Assembly: GCA_963788325.1 (NCBI GenBank) | Contig: CAWBGJ010000003.1 | Location: 119,387-183,386 of the forward strand | Reading direction: 5' to 3' | DNA length: 64,000 nt | Origin: Prado023 sp963788325 | GTDB lineage: Bacteria > Actinomycetota > Actinomycetes > S36-B12 > CAIYMF01 | Translations under genes and position numbers: made by a program | Notes under the pieces: model-generated | What the model was told of the DNA's origin: nothing | Databases searched by the model: none | Seen by the model: the letters and a program-made list of their open reading frames with translations, nothing else | Shown here: in pieces, positions 9,253-22,731 of the stretch | How positions within the stretch are numbered: the stretch's first letter is position 1 | Layout of the letters: each line of letters begins with the position of its first letter

Positions 9253-10158
9253 ATGAGCAAGTCCCGAGCGGTCCCGACCGCGGACGCGCTGGCCAAGGCC
9301 GAGGTCCTGGCCGAGGCGCTGCCGTGGCTGGAGCGCTTCCGTGGCGCCACGGTCGTGGTCAAGTACGGCGGCAACGCGATGACCTCCCCGCAGCTGCAGC
9401 GCGCGTTCGCCGAGGACGTAGTGTTCCTGCGCTTCGCGGGCCTGCGCCCGGTGGTGGTGCACGGCGGCGGCCCGCAGATCAACGCCATGCTCGAGCGCCT
9501 GGGAGTCGTCAGCGAGTTCCGCGGTGGCCTGCGGGTGACCACGCCCGAGGTGATGGACGTGGTGCGCATGGTGCTCACCGGCCAGGTCCAGCGCGACCTG
9601 GTCGGCCTGATCAACGCCCATGGCCCGCTGGCCGTGGGCATCTCCGGGGAGGACGCGCACCTGTTCGCCGCCACCCGGCGCCGGGTCGGCTCCGACGGCC
9701 GGGATCTCGACCTGGGCCTGGTCGGCGACGTCAGCGAGGTGCGCCCCGAGTTCGTGGTGAGCCTGCTCGACGACGGCTTCATCCCCGTGATCTCCACCAT
9801 CGGGGTGGCCGCCGACGGCCAGGTCCTCAACGTCAACGCGGACACGGCAGCCTCCGCGCTCGCCGTCGCCCTCGGCGCGCAGAAGCTGGTGGTCCTCACC
9901 GACGTGGAGGGCCTGTTCGCCGACTGGCCGGACCGCGCGAGCCTGATCACCGAGCTGCGGGCCACCGAGCTGGCCGAGCTGCTGCCCACGCTCGACTCCG
10001 GGATGGCGCCGAAGATGGAAGCCTGCCTGCGGGCGGTGCGCGCGGGCGTGGCCGGCGCGCACGTGATCGACGGTCGCGTGCCGCACAGCGTGCTGCTGGA
10101 GGTCTTCACCAGCGAGGGCATCGGCACGATGGTGCTGCCCGATGAGGACTCACCATGA
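9253..10158 (+). CDS. argB: Acetylglutamate kinase
   Basis: Phosphorylates N-acetylglutamate, the second pathway step, and is usually the point of arginine feedback inhibition. 301 residues, amino-acid-kinase fold. KYGGNAM near residues 37-43 is the nucleotide-binding Lys/Gly motif, VVHGGGPQINAML is the substrate-binding glycine loop, and NVNADTAASALA and SGMAPKM are typical of the C-lobe. An N-terminal helix of about 30 residues precedes the core, the feature linked with hexameric arginine-sensitive forms. It begins 38 bases after argJ behind GAGGAG, and overlaps argD by four bases. Confidence 0.96.
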   Translation: MSKSRAVPTADALAKAEVLAEALPWLERFRGATVVVKYGGNAMTSPQLQRAFAEDVVFLRFAGLRPVVVHGGGPQINAMLERLGVVSEFRGGLRVTTPEVMDVVRMVLTGQVQRDLVGLINAHGPLAVGISGEDAHLFAATRRRVGSDGRDLDLGLVGDVSEVRPEFVVSLLDDGFIPVISTIGVAADGQVLNVNADTAASALAVALGAQKLVVLTDVEGLFADWPDRASLITELRATELAELLPTLDSGMAPKMEACLRAVRAGVAGAHVIDGRVPHSVLLEVFTSEGIGTMVLPDEDSP

Positions 10159-11375
10159 GCGCACAGCCCACGCCGCTGGCCGCCCGGTGGCGCCACACCA
10201 TGCAGGACAACTACGGGACCCCGCCGGTCGCCCTCATGCACGGTGCCGGCGCGTGGGTCACCGACGACACCGGTCGGCAGTACCTGGACCTCCTCGGCGG
10301 GATCGCCGTCAACGCCCTGGGCCATGCCCACCCAGCGGTCGTCAGGGCGGTCAGCGAGCAGGTCGCCAGGCTCGGGCACACGTCGAACCTGGCCATCACC
10401 ATCCCGGCCCTGCGCCTGTCCGAGCGACTGGCCGCGATGGTGGACCCCGCCGGCGGCGCGCGGGTCTTCCTGTGCAACTCGGGTGCCGAGGCCAACGAGG
10501 CGGCCTTCAAGCTGGCCCGGCTGACCGGCCGTACCCGGATGGTCGCGGCGGCGAACGGCTTCCACGGCCGGACGATGGGGGCCCTGGCCCTGACCGGCCA
10601 ACCGGCCAAGGCCGACCCGTTCCGACCCCTTCCCGGCGACCTCGACTTCGTGCCCTTCGGCGACGTCGAGGCCCTGGCAGGGGCGGTCGACGACACGACA
10701 GCCGCGATCGTCCTCGAGCCGATCCAGGGTGAGGCCGGCGTGGTGGTCCCGCCGCCGGATTACCTGGTCGCTGCCCGCCGGATTGCCGATGATGCCGGCG
10801 CGCTGCTGATCCTCGACGAGGTCCAGACCGGCATCGGGCGCACCGGGTCGTGGCTGGCCCACCAGGCGCCCCAGCACGACGGCCTGCGTCCTGATGTCGT
10901 GACGTTGGCCAAGGGCCTGGGCGGCGGGCTGCCGATCGGGGCGATGGTCGCCCTCGACCATCCGGGCGTGCCGCAGTTCGCCCCCGGCATGCACGGCTCC
11001 ACGTTCGGCGGCAATCCGATCAGCGCTGCCGCCGCTCTCGCGGTGCTCGACGTCATCGAGGCCGACGGCCTGCTGGCCCACGTGACCGAGCGCGGCGACG
11101 AGTTCCGTTCCGGACTCGCCCCGGTCCCCGGCGTGCGGGAGGTCCGTGGTGCCGGCCTGCTGCTCGGGATCGTCCTGGCCGAGCCGCTCGCCCGCGAGGT
11201 CGAGTCGGCTGCGCGGGCCGCCGGCGTGCTGGTCAATGCTGCCGCCCCGGACGTGATCCGGTTGGCCCCTCCGCTGAACCTCACCCCGCCCGAGGTCGCC
11301 CACGGCGTGGAGGTCCTGACCGCTGCGATCGCCACGGTGCGAGCGCGGGCGCTGGAAGCGCAGGGCACCCGATGA
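10155..11375 (+). CDS. argD: Acetylornithine aminotransferase
   Basis: PLP-dependent class III aminotransferase converting N-acetylglutamate semialdehyde and glutamate to N-acetylornithine and 2-oxoglutarate. 406 residues. The phosphate-binding loop NSGAEANEAAFKLAR, the cofactor Asp in LILDEVQTGIGRTG and the Schiff-base Lys in TLAKGLGGGLPIGAM are all present. The start ATG overlaps the argB stop and the end overlaps the argR start, both as ATGA. In most actinobacterial clusters argF comes next; here argR follows directly. Confidence 0.96.
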   Translation: MSAQPTPLAARWRHTMQDNYGTPPVALMHGAGAWVTDDTGRQYLDLLGGIAVNALGHAHPAVVRAVSEQVARLGHTSNLAITIPALRLSERLAAMVDPAGGARVFLCNSGAEANEAAFKLARLTGRTRMVAAANGFHGRTMGALALTGQPAKADPFRPLPGDLDFVPFGDVEALAGAVDDTTAAIVLEPIQGEAGVVVPPPDYLVAARRIADDAGALLILDEVQTGIGRTGSWLAHQAPQHDGLRPDVVTLAKGLGGGLPIGAMVALDHPGVPQFAPGMHGSTFGGNPISAAAALAVLDVIEADGLLAHVTERGDEFRSGLAPVPGVREVRGAGLLLGIVLAEPLAREVESAARAAGVLVNAAAPDVIRLAPPLNLTPPEVAHGVEVLTAAIATVRARALEAQGTR

Positions 11376-11869
11376 GCATCCCGCACACGAAGGCCGCCCG
11401 ACACCGGCGCATCGTCGAGCTGCTCGATCGCGTGCCGGTGGCGTCCCAATCGGTCCTCGCCCAGTTGCTCGGCGCCGATGGCTTCGTCGTCACCCAGGCC
11501 ACGTTGTCCCGGGACCTCGACGAGCTCGGCGCGGTCAAGGTGGCCACGCCCTCGGGAGACCTGGTCTACGCGGTCCCGGCCGAGGGTGGGGACAGCCGGC
11601 CGCAGGCCCCCGATGCCGACTCGGTGACGCGCCTGGCCCGGGTGGCCCAGGAGGTCCTGGTCAGCGTCGACAGCTCGGCGAACATCGTCGTGCTGCGCAC
11701 GCCGCCCGGGGGTGCGCAGTACCTGGCCTCGATGATCGACCGCTCCGACTGGCCGGAGGTGATCGGCACCGTCGCCGGTGACGACACGGTGCTGCTGGTG
11801 ACCCGTGCGGCCGACGGCGCGGCGGGGGTCGCCGCGGCGATCCTCGGCCTCGTCGAGCCCCGGCGCTGA
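11372..11869 (+). CDS. argR: Arginine repressor
   Basis: 165-residue ArgR. The N-terminal winged helix (about 5-75) contains HRRIVELLDRVPVASQSVLAQLL and the recognition region TQATLSRDLDELGAVKV. The C-terminal oligomerisation and arginine-binding domain contains the GDDTVLLVTR segment that precedes the ligand-binding Asp region. It should act as a hexamer that, with arginine, binds the two identical boxes seen at argC and argG. It is translationally coupled to argD and followed by 38 bases to the argG operator, so it probably controls its own operon as well. Confidence 0.95.
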   Translation: MSIPHTKAARHRRIVELLDRVPVASQSVLAQLLGADGFVVTQATLSRDLDELGAVKVATPSGDLVYAVPAEGGDSRPQAPDADSVTRLARVAQEVLVSVDSSANIVVLRTPPGGAQYLASMIDRSDWPEVIGTVAGDDTVLLVTRAADGAAGVAAAILGLVEPRR

Positions 11870-11907
11870 CCCATCTGCGCCTCCGTTGGGGCGCCGGTCA
11901 ACCGGTC

Positions 11908-11926
11908 ATGCGTATATGCGTATACT
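11908..11926. promoter_or_regulatory. ARG box overlapping the argG promoter -10
   Basis: ATGCGTATATGCGTATACT. Positions 11911-11926 are identical to the 16-bp element at argC. TATACT (11921-11926) is again placed as a -10 hexamer. Unlike argC, a leader of about 40 bases follows, with GGAGAG before the argG ATG. The two arms of the arginine cluster thus appear to have separate promoters under the same repressor. Confidence 0.7.
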
Positions 11927-11973
11927 TTTCCCGAACGCGCCGAAAGAGCGCACTTCCTCAACTGGAGAGACTG

Positions 11974-13185
11974 ATGGCTGACCGCGTCGTACTGGCCTAC
12001 TCGGGTGGGTTGGACACCTCCGTGGCGATCGGGTGGATCGCCGAGCAGACCGGCGCCGAGGTGATCGCGTGTGCGGTCGACGTCGGCCAGGACGGTGAGG
12101 ACCTCGAGGTCATCCGCCAGCGCGCCCTGGACTGCGGCGCCGTGGAGGCCGAGGTGGCCGACGCCCGCGCGGAGTTCGCCGACGACTACTGCCTGCCCGC
12201 CCTGCAGGCCGACGCGCTGTACATGGACCGCTATCCGCTGGTGTCCGCGCTGTCCCGGCCGCCGATCGTCAAGCACCTGGTCGCCGCTGCCCGCAAGCAC
12301 GGCGCGACGATTGTCAGCCACGGGTCCACCGGCAAGGGCAACGACCAGGTCCGCTTTGAGGTCGGCATCACCAACCTCGCGCCCGACCTGACCTGCATCG
12401 CCCCAGTGCGCGACCTGGCCCTGACCCGCGACAAGGCCATCGACTATGCCGAGGCCCACAACCTGCCCATCGACGTCACGAAGAAGTCCCCGTACTCGAT
12501 CGACCAGAACGTCTGGGGACGGGCCATCGAGACCGGCTTCCTCGAGGACATCTGGAACGGGCCGATCGAGGACATCTACTCCTACACCTCGGATCCGACC
12601 GTGCCCAAGCCCGCCGACGAGGTCGTGATCACCTTCGAGGCTGGCGTCCCGGTCGCGATCGACGGTCGTCGGGTCTCGATGCTCGAGGCCATCCAGGAGC
12701 TCAACACGCGCGCCGGTGCCCATGGTGTGGGGCGCCTGGACATGGTCGAGGACCGACTCGTGGGCATCAAGAGCCGCGAGGTCTACGAGGCGCCGGGCGC
12801 GATGGCGCTGATCACGGCCCACCAGGAGCTGGCGGCGGTCACCGTTGAGCGCGACCTGGCCCGGTTCGGCCGGGGCGTCTCCCAGCGCTGGACCGAGCTG
12901 GTCTACGACGGGCTGTGGTTCTCCCCCCTGCGCCGTGCGCTGCAGGGCTTCCTCGATGACCTGAACGCCTCGGTGACCGGCGACGTGCGGATGACCCTGC
13001 AGGGTGGGCGCGCGACGGTCACCGGCCGGCGCTCGCAGGAGAGCCTGTACGACTTCTCGATGGCCACCTACGACACCGGCGACACGTTCGACCAGTCCCT
13101 GGCCAAGGGCTTCATCGAGCTCTGGGGCCTGCCGTCGAAGATGGCCGCAGCCCGGGACCTCGGTCAGGGCAGGATCGTCGGGTGA
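11974..13185 (+). CDS. argG: Argininosuccinate synthase
   Basis: ATP-dependent joining of citrulline and aspartate. 403 residues. The PP-loop ATP pyrophosphatase motif LAYSGGLDTSVA is at residues 7-18, and SHGSTGKGNDQVRFE and the KSPYSIDQNVWGR segment are family hallmarks. The ATG at 11974 is chosen because it has GGAGAG eight bases upstream; the frame upstream of it is untranslated leader. The last four bases overlap the argH GTG, so argG and argH form one transcription unit from the promoter at 11921. Its substrate citrulline requires ArgF, which is not in this cluster. Confidence 0.96.
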   Translation: MADRVVLAYSGGLDTSVAIGWIAEQTGAEVIACAVDVGQDGEDLEVIRQRALDCGAVEAEVADARAEFADDYCLPALQADALYMDRYPLVSALSRPPIVKHLVAAARKHGATIVSHGSTGKGNDQVRFEVGITNLAPDLTCIAPVRDLALTRDKAIDYAEAHNLPIDVTKKSPYSIDQNVWGRAIETGFLEDIWNGPIEDIYSYTSDPTVPKPADEVVITFEAGVPVAIDGRRVSMLEAIQELNTRAGAHGVGRLDMVEDRLVGIKSREVYEAPGAMALITAHQELAAVTVERDLARFGRGVSQRWTELVYDGLWFSPLRRALQGFLDDLNASVTGDVRMTLQGGRATVTGRRSQESLYDFSMATYDTGDTFDQSLAKGFIELWGLPSKMAAARDLGQGRIVG

Positions 13186-14672
13186 CCATCGGTCCCCCGG
13201 GCGGGTCGCAGGACGCCCCCCAGGACGCCCCGGCGAGCGCCGGAGCTGCCCCGACCCGGCTGTGGGGCGGTCGCTTCAGTGGCGGGCCGTCGCCGGAGAT
13301 GGCAGCGCTGAGCCTGTCGGTGCACTTCGACTGGCGGCTGGCCCCCTACGACCTCGTGCAGACCCGCGCCCATGCCGGCCTCCTGCACCGGGCGGGCCTG
13401 CTCGACGACCCCGAGTTTGCTGCAGTGCTCGGTGCGTTGGACACCCTGGCGCAGCAGGCCGCCGACGGCACGTTCCGGGCCACGCCCGAGGACGAGGACG
13501 TGCACACGGCGATCGAGCGGGGGCTGCTCGAGCTGCTGGGTCCGACCGGCGGCAAGCTGCGCGCCGGGCGCAGCCGCAACGACCAGGTGGCCACCGACCT
13601 GCGCCTCTACCTGCGCGACCAGTCCCGTGCCGTGGCTGTCGCACTGGTGGGCCTGGTGGTGGCACTGACTGATCAGGCCGAGGCACACATCGACTGCCCC
13701 GCGCCTGGGTTCACCCACCTGCAGCACGCGCAGCCGGTGTCCTTCGGGCACGAGCTGGCCAAGCACGCCCACGCCTTCGGTCGGGATCTGGACCGGCTGG
13801 CCGACTGGGACGCCCGAGCCGGGCTGTCGCCGTTGGGTGCCGGTGCGCTGGCCGGCTCCGCGCTGGAACTCGATCCGCACGCGGTTGCTGCCGAGCTGGG
13901 TTTCACCGCCCCGATCGCGAACTCGATCGACGCGGTCAGCGACCGGGACTTCGTCGCGGAGTTCCTGTTCGTGGCCGCGATGGTCGGGGTGCACATGTCC
14001 CGGTTGGGCGAGGAGATCTGCCTGTGGGCCTCGCGTGAGTTCGGGTGGGCCACCCTGGATGACGCCTGGTCGACGGGCTCTTCGATCATGCCGCAGAAGA
14101 AGAACCCCGACATCGCCGAGCTCGCGCGAGGCAAGTCCGGGCGCCTGATCGGCAACCTCACCGGCCTGCTGGCCACGCTCAAGGGCCTGCCGTTCGCGTA
14201 CAACCGCGACCTGCAGGAGGACAAGGAGCCGACCTTCGAGGCCGTCGAGACCCTGCTGCTCGTGCTGCCCGCGCTGGCCGGCAGCGTCGCGACGCTGCGC
14301 TTCGACACCGATCGGATGGCCGCCAGCGCCCCCGAGGGCTTCGCGCTGGCCACCGAGATCGCCGAGTGGCTCGTCGGGCAGGGCGTGGTGTTCCGTGATG
14401 CGCACGAGATCTCCGGGGCCGCGGTGCGCGCTGCCGAGGCGCGCGGCGTGGAGCTCTGGGACCTCACCGACTCCGAGCTCGCCGGGATCTCCCCGGCGCT
14501 GACCCCGGCCGTGCGCGAGCGCCTGAGCGCGGAGGCCGCCATCGCGGCCCGGGCCCGGTTCGGCGGGACGGCGCCAGCCCGCGTGGCTGAGCAGCTGGCC
14601 GGCCTGCGCACCCAGATCACCGCATGGTCAGCCTGGGCCGACGACAACCCCGTGCCCCGTCAGCCCGCGTAG
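13182..14672 (+). CDS. argH: Argininosuccinate lyase
   Basis: Last arginine step: splits argininosuccinate to arginine and fumarate. 496 residues, slightly longer than typical (about 460-480) through a Pro/Ala-rich N-terminal tail before LWGGRFSGGPS. The fumarase/aspartase superfamily signature SSIMPQKKNP is present with the flexible-loop catalytic Ser, and HLQHAQPVSFGHEL carries the catalytic His region. The GTG start overlaps the argG stop (GTGA). It ends 121 bases before the convergent cupin gene; no clear terminator was seen there. Confidence 0.96.
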   Translation: MTIGPPGGSQDAPQDAPASAGAAPTRLWGGRFSGGPSPEMAALSLSVHFDWRLAPYDLVQTRAHAGLLHRAGLLDDPEFAAVLGALDTLAQQAADGTFRATPEDEDVHTAIERGLLELLGPTGGKLRAGRSRNDQVATDLRLYLRDQSRAVAVALVGLVVALTDQAEAHIDCPAPGFTHLQHAQPVSFGHELAKHAHAFGRDLDRLADWDARAGLSPLGAGALAGSALELDPHAVAAELGFTAPIANSIDAVSDRDFVAEFLFVAAMVGVHMSRLGEEICLWASREFGWATLDDAWSTGSSIMPQKKNPDIAELARGKSGRLIGNLTGLLATLKGLPFAYNRDLQEDKEPTFEAVETLLLVLPALAGSVATLRFDTDRMAASAPEGFALATEIAEWLVGQGVVFRDAHEISGAAVRAAEARGVELWDLTDSELAGISPALTPAVRERLSAEAAIAARARFGGTAPARVAEQLAGLRTQITAWSAWADDNPVPRQPA

Positions 14673-14793
14673 CCGCCGGCGCCCCGTGCGCGCAGGTTCC
14701 CCCCACCGGGGCGGGGACTCGGCGACGCTCACGTGGATCAACCCAGGGACGGGCGACGCAGGTGTGGAGCAAATCGCCGGCCGCGCAGCGGGC

Positions 14794-15156
14794 TCAGTGC
14801 TGCGACCGGATCACGTAGACCTTGCGCAGGTCCTCGTGCACCGTCCAGCGGGTGGCGATGCCCGGCGGCAGGACGCCCACGTCTCCGGGTCCGACCTCCA
14901 GCACGGTGCCGTCCGCACACTCGACCGTTGCTCGGCCGGCCAGGACGACGAACACCTCGTCGGTCTCCACGTCGGTGCTCACCCCCGCGGTGTGCGCCCA
15001 GACCCCCACCTCGATCCCCGGCGCGGCAGCGATCTCGGCCAGCCCGACCCGCGGATCACCACTGACGGAGCTCTGCGGGTCCACCGGCTCCCAATCGAGG
15101 TCGATGCTCCGGGCAGGTACCGAGCGGGCGGGGCCGCCGGCGGCGAAGTCAGTCAT
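14794..15156 (-). CDS. Small single-domain cupin protein
   Basis: 120 residues with a single cupin barrel covering roughly 40-115. Cupin motif 1 is degenerate, VGVWAHTAGVSTDVETDEVFVVLAG (read in overlapping parts), and motif 2 is VGPGDVGVLPPGIATRW. The second motif lacks the usual His, so metal binding is uncertain. Such proteins are often called ethanolamine-utilisation-like or DUF861 cupins. No function can be given. It lies between the convergent argH and the divergent tyrS and could share the 49-base intergenic region with tyrS for promoters. Confidence 0.75.
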   Translation of the reverse strand: MTDFAAGGPARSVPARSIDLDWEPVDPQSSVSGDPRVGLAEIAAAPGIEVGVWAHTAGVSTDVETDEVFVVLAGRATVECADGTVLEVGPGDVGVLPPGIATRWTVHEDLRKVYVIRSQH

Positions 15157-15205
15157 GGGCCCATGCTGGCACTGCCCGGGTGCACGATGCGGGACAATGC
15201 CGCCC

Positions 15206-16597
15206 ATGAGCACTGACCTACCCCCCACCGGCCAGCCCGCCGCTGACCCGCACGCCATCCCCGCGGGTTGGGAGGGCGCCGCCGTCATCGACGACCTCGA
15301 GTGGCGCGGCCTGATCGCCTCGTCCACGGATGTCCCAGCCATGCGCGCGGCGCTGGCGGCTGGTCCCGTCACGCTCTACTGTGGCTTCGATCCCACGGCG
15401 GCCAGCCTGCACGTGGGCCACCTCGCCCAGACCCTGACGGTACGTCGTTTCCAGCTCGCCGGTCACCTGCCCCTGGCGCTGGTCGGGGGAGCGACCGGGA
15501 TGATCGGCGACCCCAAGCCCAACGCCGAACGGGTCCTCAACCAGGCCGAGGTGGTCGCTGCGTGGTCCGACGGGATCCGCCGTCAGCTCCAGCGGTTCTT
15601 CGACTTCGAGGGCCCGGCAGCGGCGCGCATGGTCAACAACCACGACTGGACTGCGCCGATGTCGGTCATCGAGTTCCTTCGTGACATCGGCAAGCACTTC
15701 AGCGTCAACCGGATGCTCGACAGGGAGGCGGTGGCGCGCCGACTGGCCGACCAGGGCATCTCGTTCACGGAGTTCAGCTACGTGCTCCTGCAGTCCATGG
15801 ACTACCTCGAGCTGTTCCGCCGGTACGGGTGCACGCTGCAGACCGGCGGCTCGGACCAGTTCGGCAACATCGTCGCCGGGGTGGACCTGATCCGTCGGGT
15901 CGAGGGGGCCTCGGTACACGGCCTGACCACCCCGTTGATGACCAAGGCAGACGGGACCAAGTTCGGCAAGACCGAGGGCGGAGCCGTCTGGCTCGACCCC
16001 ACCATGACCAGCCCGTACGCCTTCTACCAGTTCTGGTTGAACACCGACGACCGTGACGTGGCCGGGTTCCTGCGCATGTTCTCGTTCCGCACCCGGGCAG
16101 AGATCGAAGCCCTGGACGAGGAGGTCGCGACAAGACCAGCTGCTCGGGCCGGCCAGCGCGCGCTGGCCCAGGAGCTCACGGAGATGGTGCACGGAGCCGA
16201 CGCGCTCGCTGCCGTGGAGGCAGCCTCCCGGGCGCTGTTCGGCGCCGGTGACCTGCGCGAGGTCCCCGACGAGACCCTCGACGCGGCATTGCGGGAGACC
16301 GAGTTCGGGGAGCTCACCCTCGACCAGGACGGACCGTACCCCTCGGCGATCGACGTGCTCGTGGCCTCGGGCCTGGCCAGTTCGAGGGGGGCCGCGCGGC
16401 GCACGATCGCCGAGGGCGGTGCCTCGGTCAACAACGTCCGGATCGCCGACGAGACGGCTACCTACTCAGCGGCTGACTCCGTCGCGGGCTCGTGGCTCGT
16501 GGTGCGGCGCGGCAAGAGGTCTGTGGCCGGCGTCCGGCTGGTGCCTGCAGGCACCATGCATGGGGCACGAGGCGGGGCCGAAACCCCTACTGCATAG
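15206..16597 (+). CDS. tyrS: Tyrosine--tRNA ligase
   Basis: Class I tyrosyl-tRNA synthetase, 463 residues including an N-terminal extension of about 30. The HIGH-type motif is HVGHL in DPTAASLHVGHLAQ, the KMSKS-type motif is KFGKTEGG, and the tyrosine-binding region QSMDYLELFRRYGC TLQTGGSDQFGNI is complete. The C-terminal S4 RNA-binding domain (about 390-455) is recognisable by SSRGAARRTIAEGGASVN. A perfect 16-bp palindrome (GGTGCCTGCAGGCACC) lies in the last codons near 16540. No T-box leader is present; only 49 bases separate the start from the cupin gene. The rRNA operon follows, as in several actinobacteria. Confidence 0.96.
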   Translation: MSTDLPPTGQPAADPHAIPAGWEGAAVIDDLEWRGLIASSTDVPAMRAALAAGPVTLYCGFDPTAASLHVGHLAQTLTVRRFQLAGHLPLALVGGATGMIGDPKPNAERVLNQAEVVAAWSDGIRRQLQRFFDFEGPAAARMVNNHDWTAPMSVIEFLRDIGKHFSVNRMLDREAVARRLADQGISFTEFSYVLLQSMDYLELFRRYGCTLQTGGSDQFGNIVAGVDLIRRVEGASVHGLTTPLMTKADGTKFGKTEGGAVWLDPTMTSPYAFYQFWLNTDDRDVAGFLRMFSFRTRAEIEALDEEVATRPAARAGQRALAQELTEMVHGADALAAVEAASRALFGAGDLREVPDETLDAALRETEFGELTLDQDGPYPSAIDVLVASGLASSRGAARRTIAEGGASVNNVRIADETATYSAADSVAGSWLVVRRGKRSVAGVRLVPAGTMHGARGGAETPTA

Positions 16598-17109
16598 GCG
16601 ATCCAGCGGATCCGGGTGCGGCGCCCGACCGGGATTTGACCGAATCAGATGGCCTGCCGTAGAGTTCCACTCACCACCCGCGAGGGAGGAACGAACGGCC
16701 AGTAAGTCCCCGAAGGGGCAGGCCGGCCGGTCCCTGGCAGTGGCCCCCGGATCAGACGGAACGTGCTTCGGCGCGCGCCAGGTCCGGGCACAACAGAAGT
16801 ACTGACTGGCCGGGCCGCACAGCGACCCGCGGGGCACGGAGTCGGATTTGACTCCAGAAGCCCGACAGGCTAAGTTAGTGGAGTTGCCCCCGAGCGGCCA
16901 GGAAGCCTGGCGCGGAGGTGCGCAATCGCTCCTTGAGAACTCAACAGCGTGCCGAAAGTCAATGCCAATTTTGTTTCAACCCGTCCGTGGTGGGCATCAG
17001 CCGATCACGACGGATTCCTTTGGTGATGACGACAAGCACACAGCTTGAAGTCTATTGCCAGAGATCAACTGAAGTTGATAAGTTTCCGGACCTCGGTCCG
17101 GTAGCGAAC
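16598..17109 (+). promoter_or_regulatory. rRNA operon promoter and leader region, two tandem promoters
   Basis: No gene is seen in this 512-base stretch. Two similar promoters can be read. P1 has TTGACC (16636-16641), an 18-base spacer and TAGAGT (16660-16665). P2 has TTGACT (16848-16853), a 17-base spacer and TAAGTT (16871-16876). Both -35 boxes follow the same GGAT. The leader holds CTTGAGAACTCAACAG (about 16931), the kind of motif found in actinobacterial rrn leaders near the antitermination region, and the same CTTGAGAACT recurs before the 23S gene (about 18931). Confidence 0.65.
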
Positions 17110-22073
<4,964 letters not shown>

Positions 22074-22148
22074 TCACTCTTTTCAATCACATGCATTCGC
22101 GTCCACTGTGCGGTTCCCGAGATACGGTCGGGGACATATCTCAATAGA

Positions 22149-22265
22149 GTTTCGGCGGCCATAGCGAGCGGGAAACGCCCGGTCCCATTCCGAACCCGGA
22201 AGCTAAGCTGCTCAGCGCCGATGGTACTGCAGGGGGGACCCTGTGGGAGAGTAGGACGCCGCCGG
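22149..22265 (+). rRNA. rrf: 5S ribosomal RNA
   Basis: About 117 bases. GTTTCGGCGGCCATAGCG at the 5' end pairs with the GCCGCCGGAC end, and CCCGGTCCCATTCCGAACCC is the conserved loop region. It follows the 23S gene by about 75 bases. Exact ends are inferred from the terminal stem. Confidence 0.94.
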
Positions 22266-22275
22266 ACATACTTCA

Positions 22276-22312
22276 CAAAGAGGGCCATCCCATCGCGGGA
22301 TGGCCCTCTTTG
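22276..22312 (+). terminator. Rho-independent terminator of the rRNA operon
   Basis: A perfect 16-bp inverted repeat, CAAAGAGGGCCATCCC / GGGATGGCCCTCTTTG, encloses a 5-base loop (ATCGC) 11 bases after the 5S end. There is no long U run, but the stem is very strong and the position is decisive. It also serves the convergent small gene at 22329-22490. Confidence 0.9.
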
Positions 22313-22328
22313 CGTTGTGGTCAGACTG

Positions 22329-22490
22329 TCAGATCGCGTCCTTGGCAGCCTGCGCGGCCGCATCGATGGCGCCGTCGGCCTGGTCAGGAGCCTTCTCCTT
22401 GGCGGCGTCGGCAGCTTGGTCGATCACCTCGTCAGTCGAGCCGCCGCCCAGGGCGTCCTTGGCCTGGTTGACCATGTCTCCGATGCCCAT
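22329..22490 (-). CDS. Small alanine-rich helical protein (CsbD/antitoxin-like)
   Basis: 53 residues from an ATG preceded by AGGAGAA. The product is acidic and Ala-rich (MGIGDMVNQAKDALGGG then repeats of the D-x-A-A-D-A-A-K type) and should form an amphipathic helix. It resembles the small MGFLDKAK...-type proteins annotated in actinobacteria as Rv0909-like putative antitoxins or CsbD-like stress proteins. No toxin partner is next to it, so the antitoxin label should be treated with caution. The same frame stays open far upstream through the repetitive gene on the other strand, but a strong ribosome site fixes the start here. Confidence 0.6.
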   Translation of the reverse strand: MGIGDMVNQAKDALGGGSTDEVIDQAADAAKEKAPDQADGAIDAAAQAAKDAI

Positions 22491-22731
22491 GTGGTTCTCC
22501 TCTCGTCGCCCCGAGTGGGGCCGCTGTGTGTCACGCCGTGTGACGTGGACTCCGGACGATAGCCGGTGACCAGTCGCCTCGCAGGATATGCCGAACCGAA
22601 CGGATATAGGGGCCGGGAGATCGCTGGGCGCACCGGATGAGCCGGGCGCCGAGCAGGCGCGGGTGCCTCGTCCGCGGGGATCTGCGGACGTGGCACCGCC
22701 GGTAGGGTGATCGTCAACGAGAGGACTGGGG

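Noticed and set aside
9171..11303. 710-residue open frame on the minus strand across argB and argD
   Set aside because: It is antisense to two well-identified enzymes and has no recognisable motif; long antisense frames are normal at this G+C.
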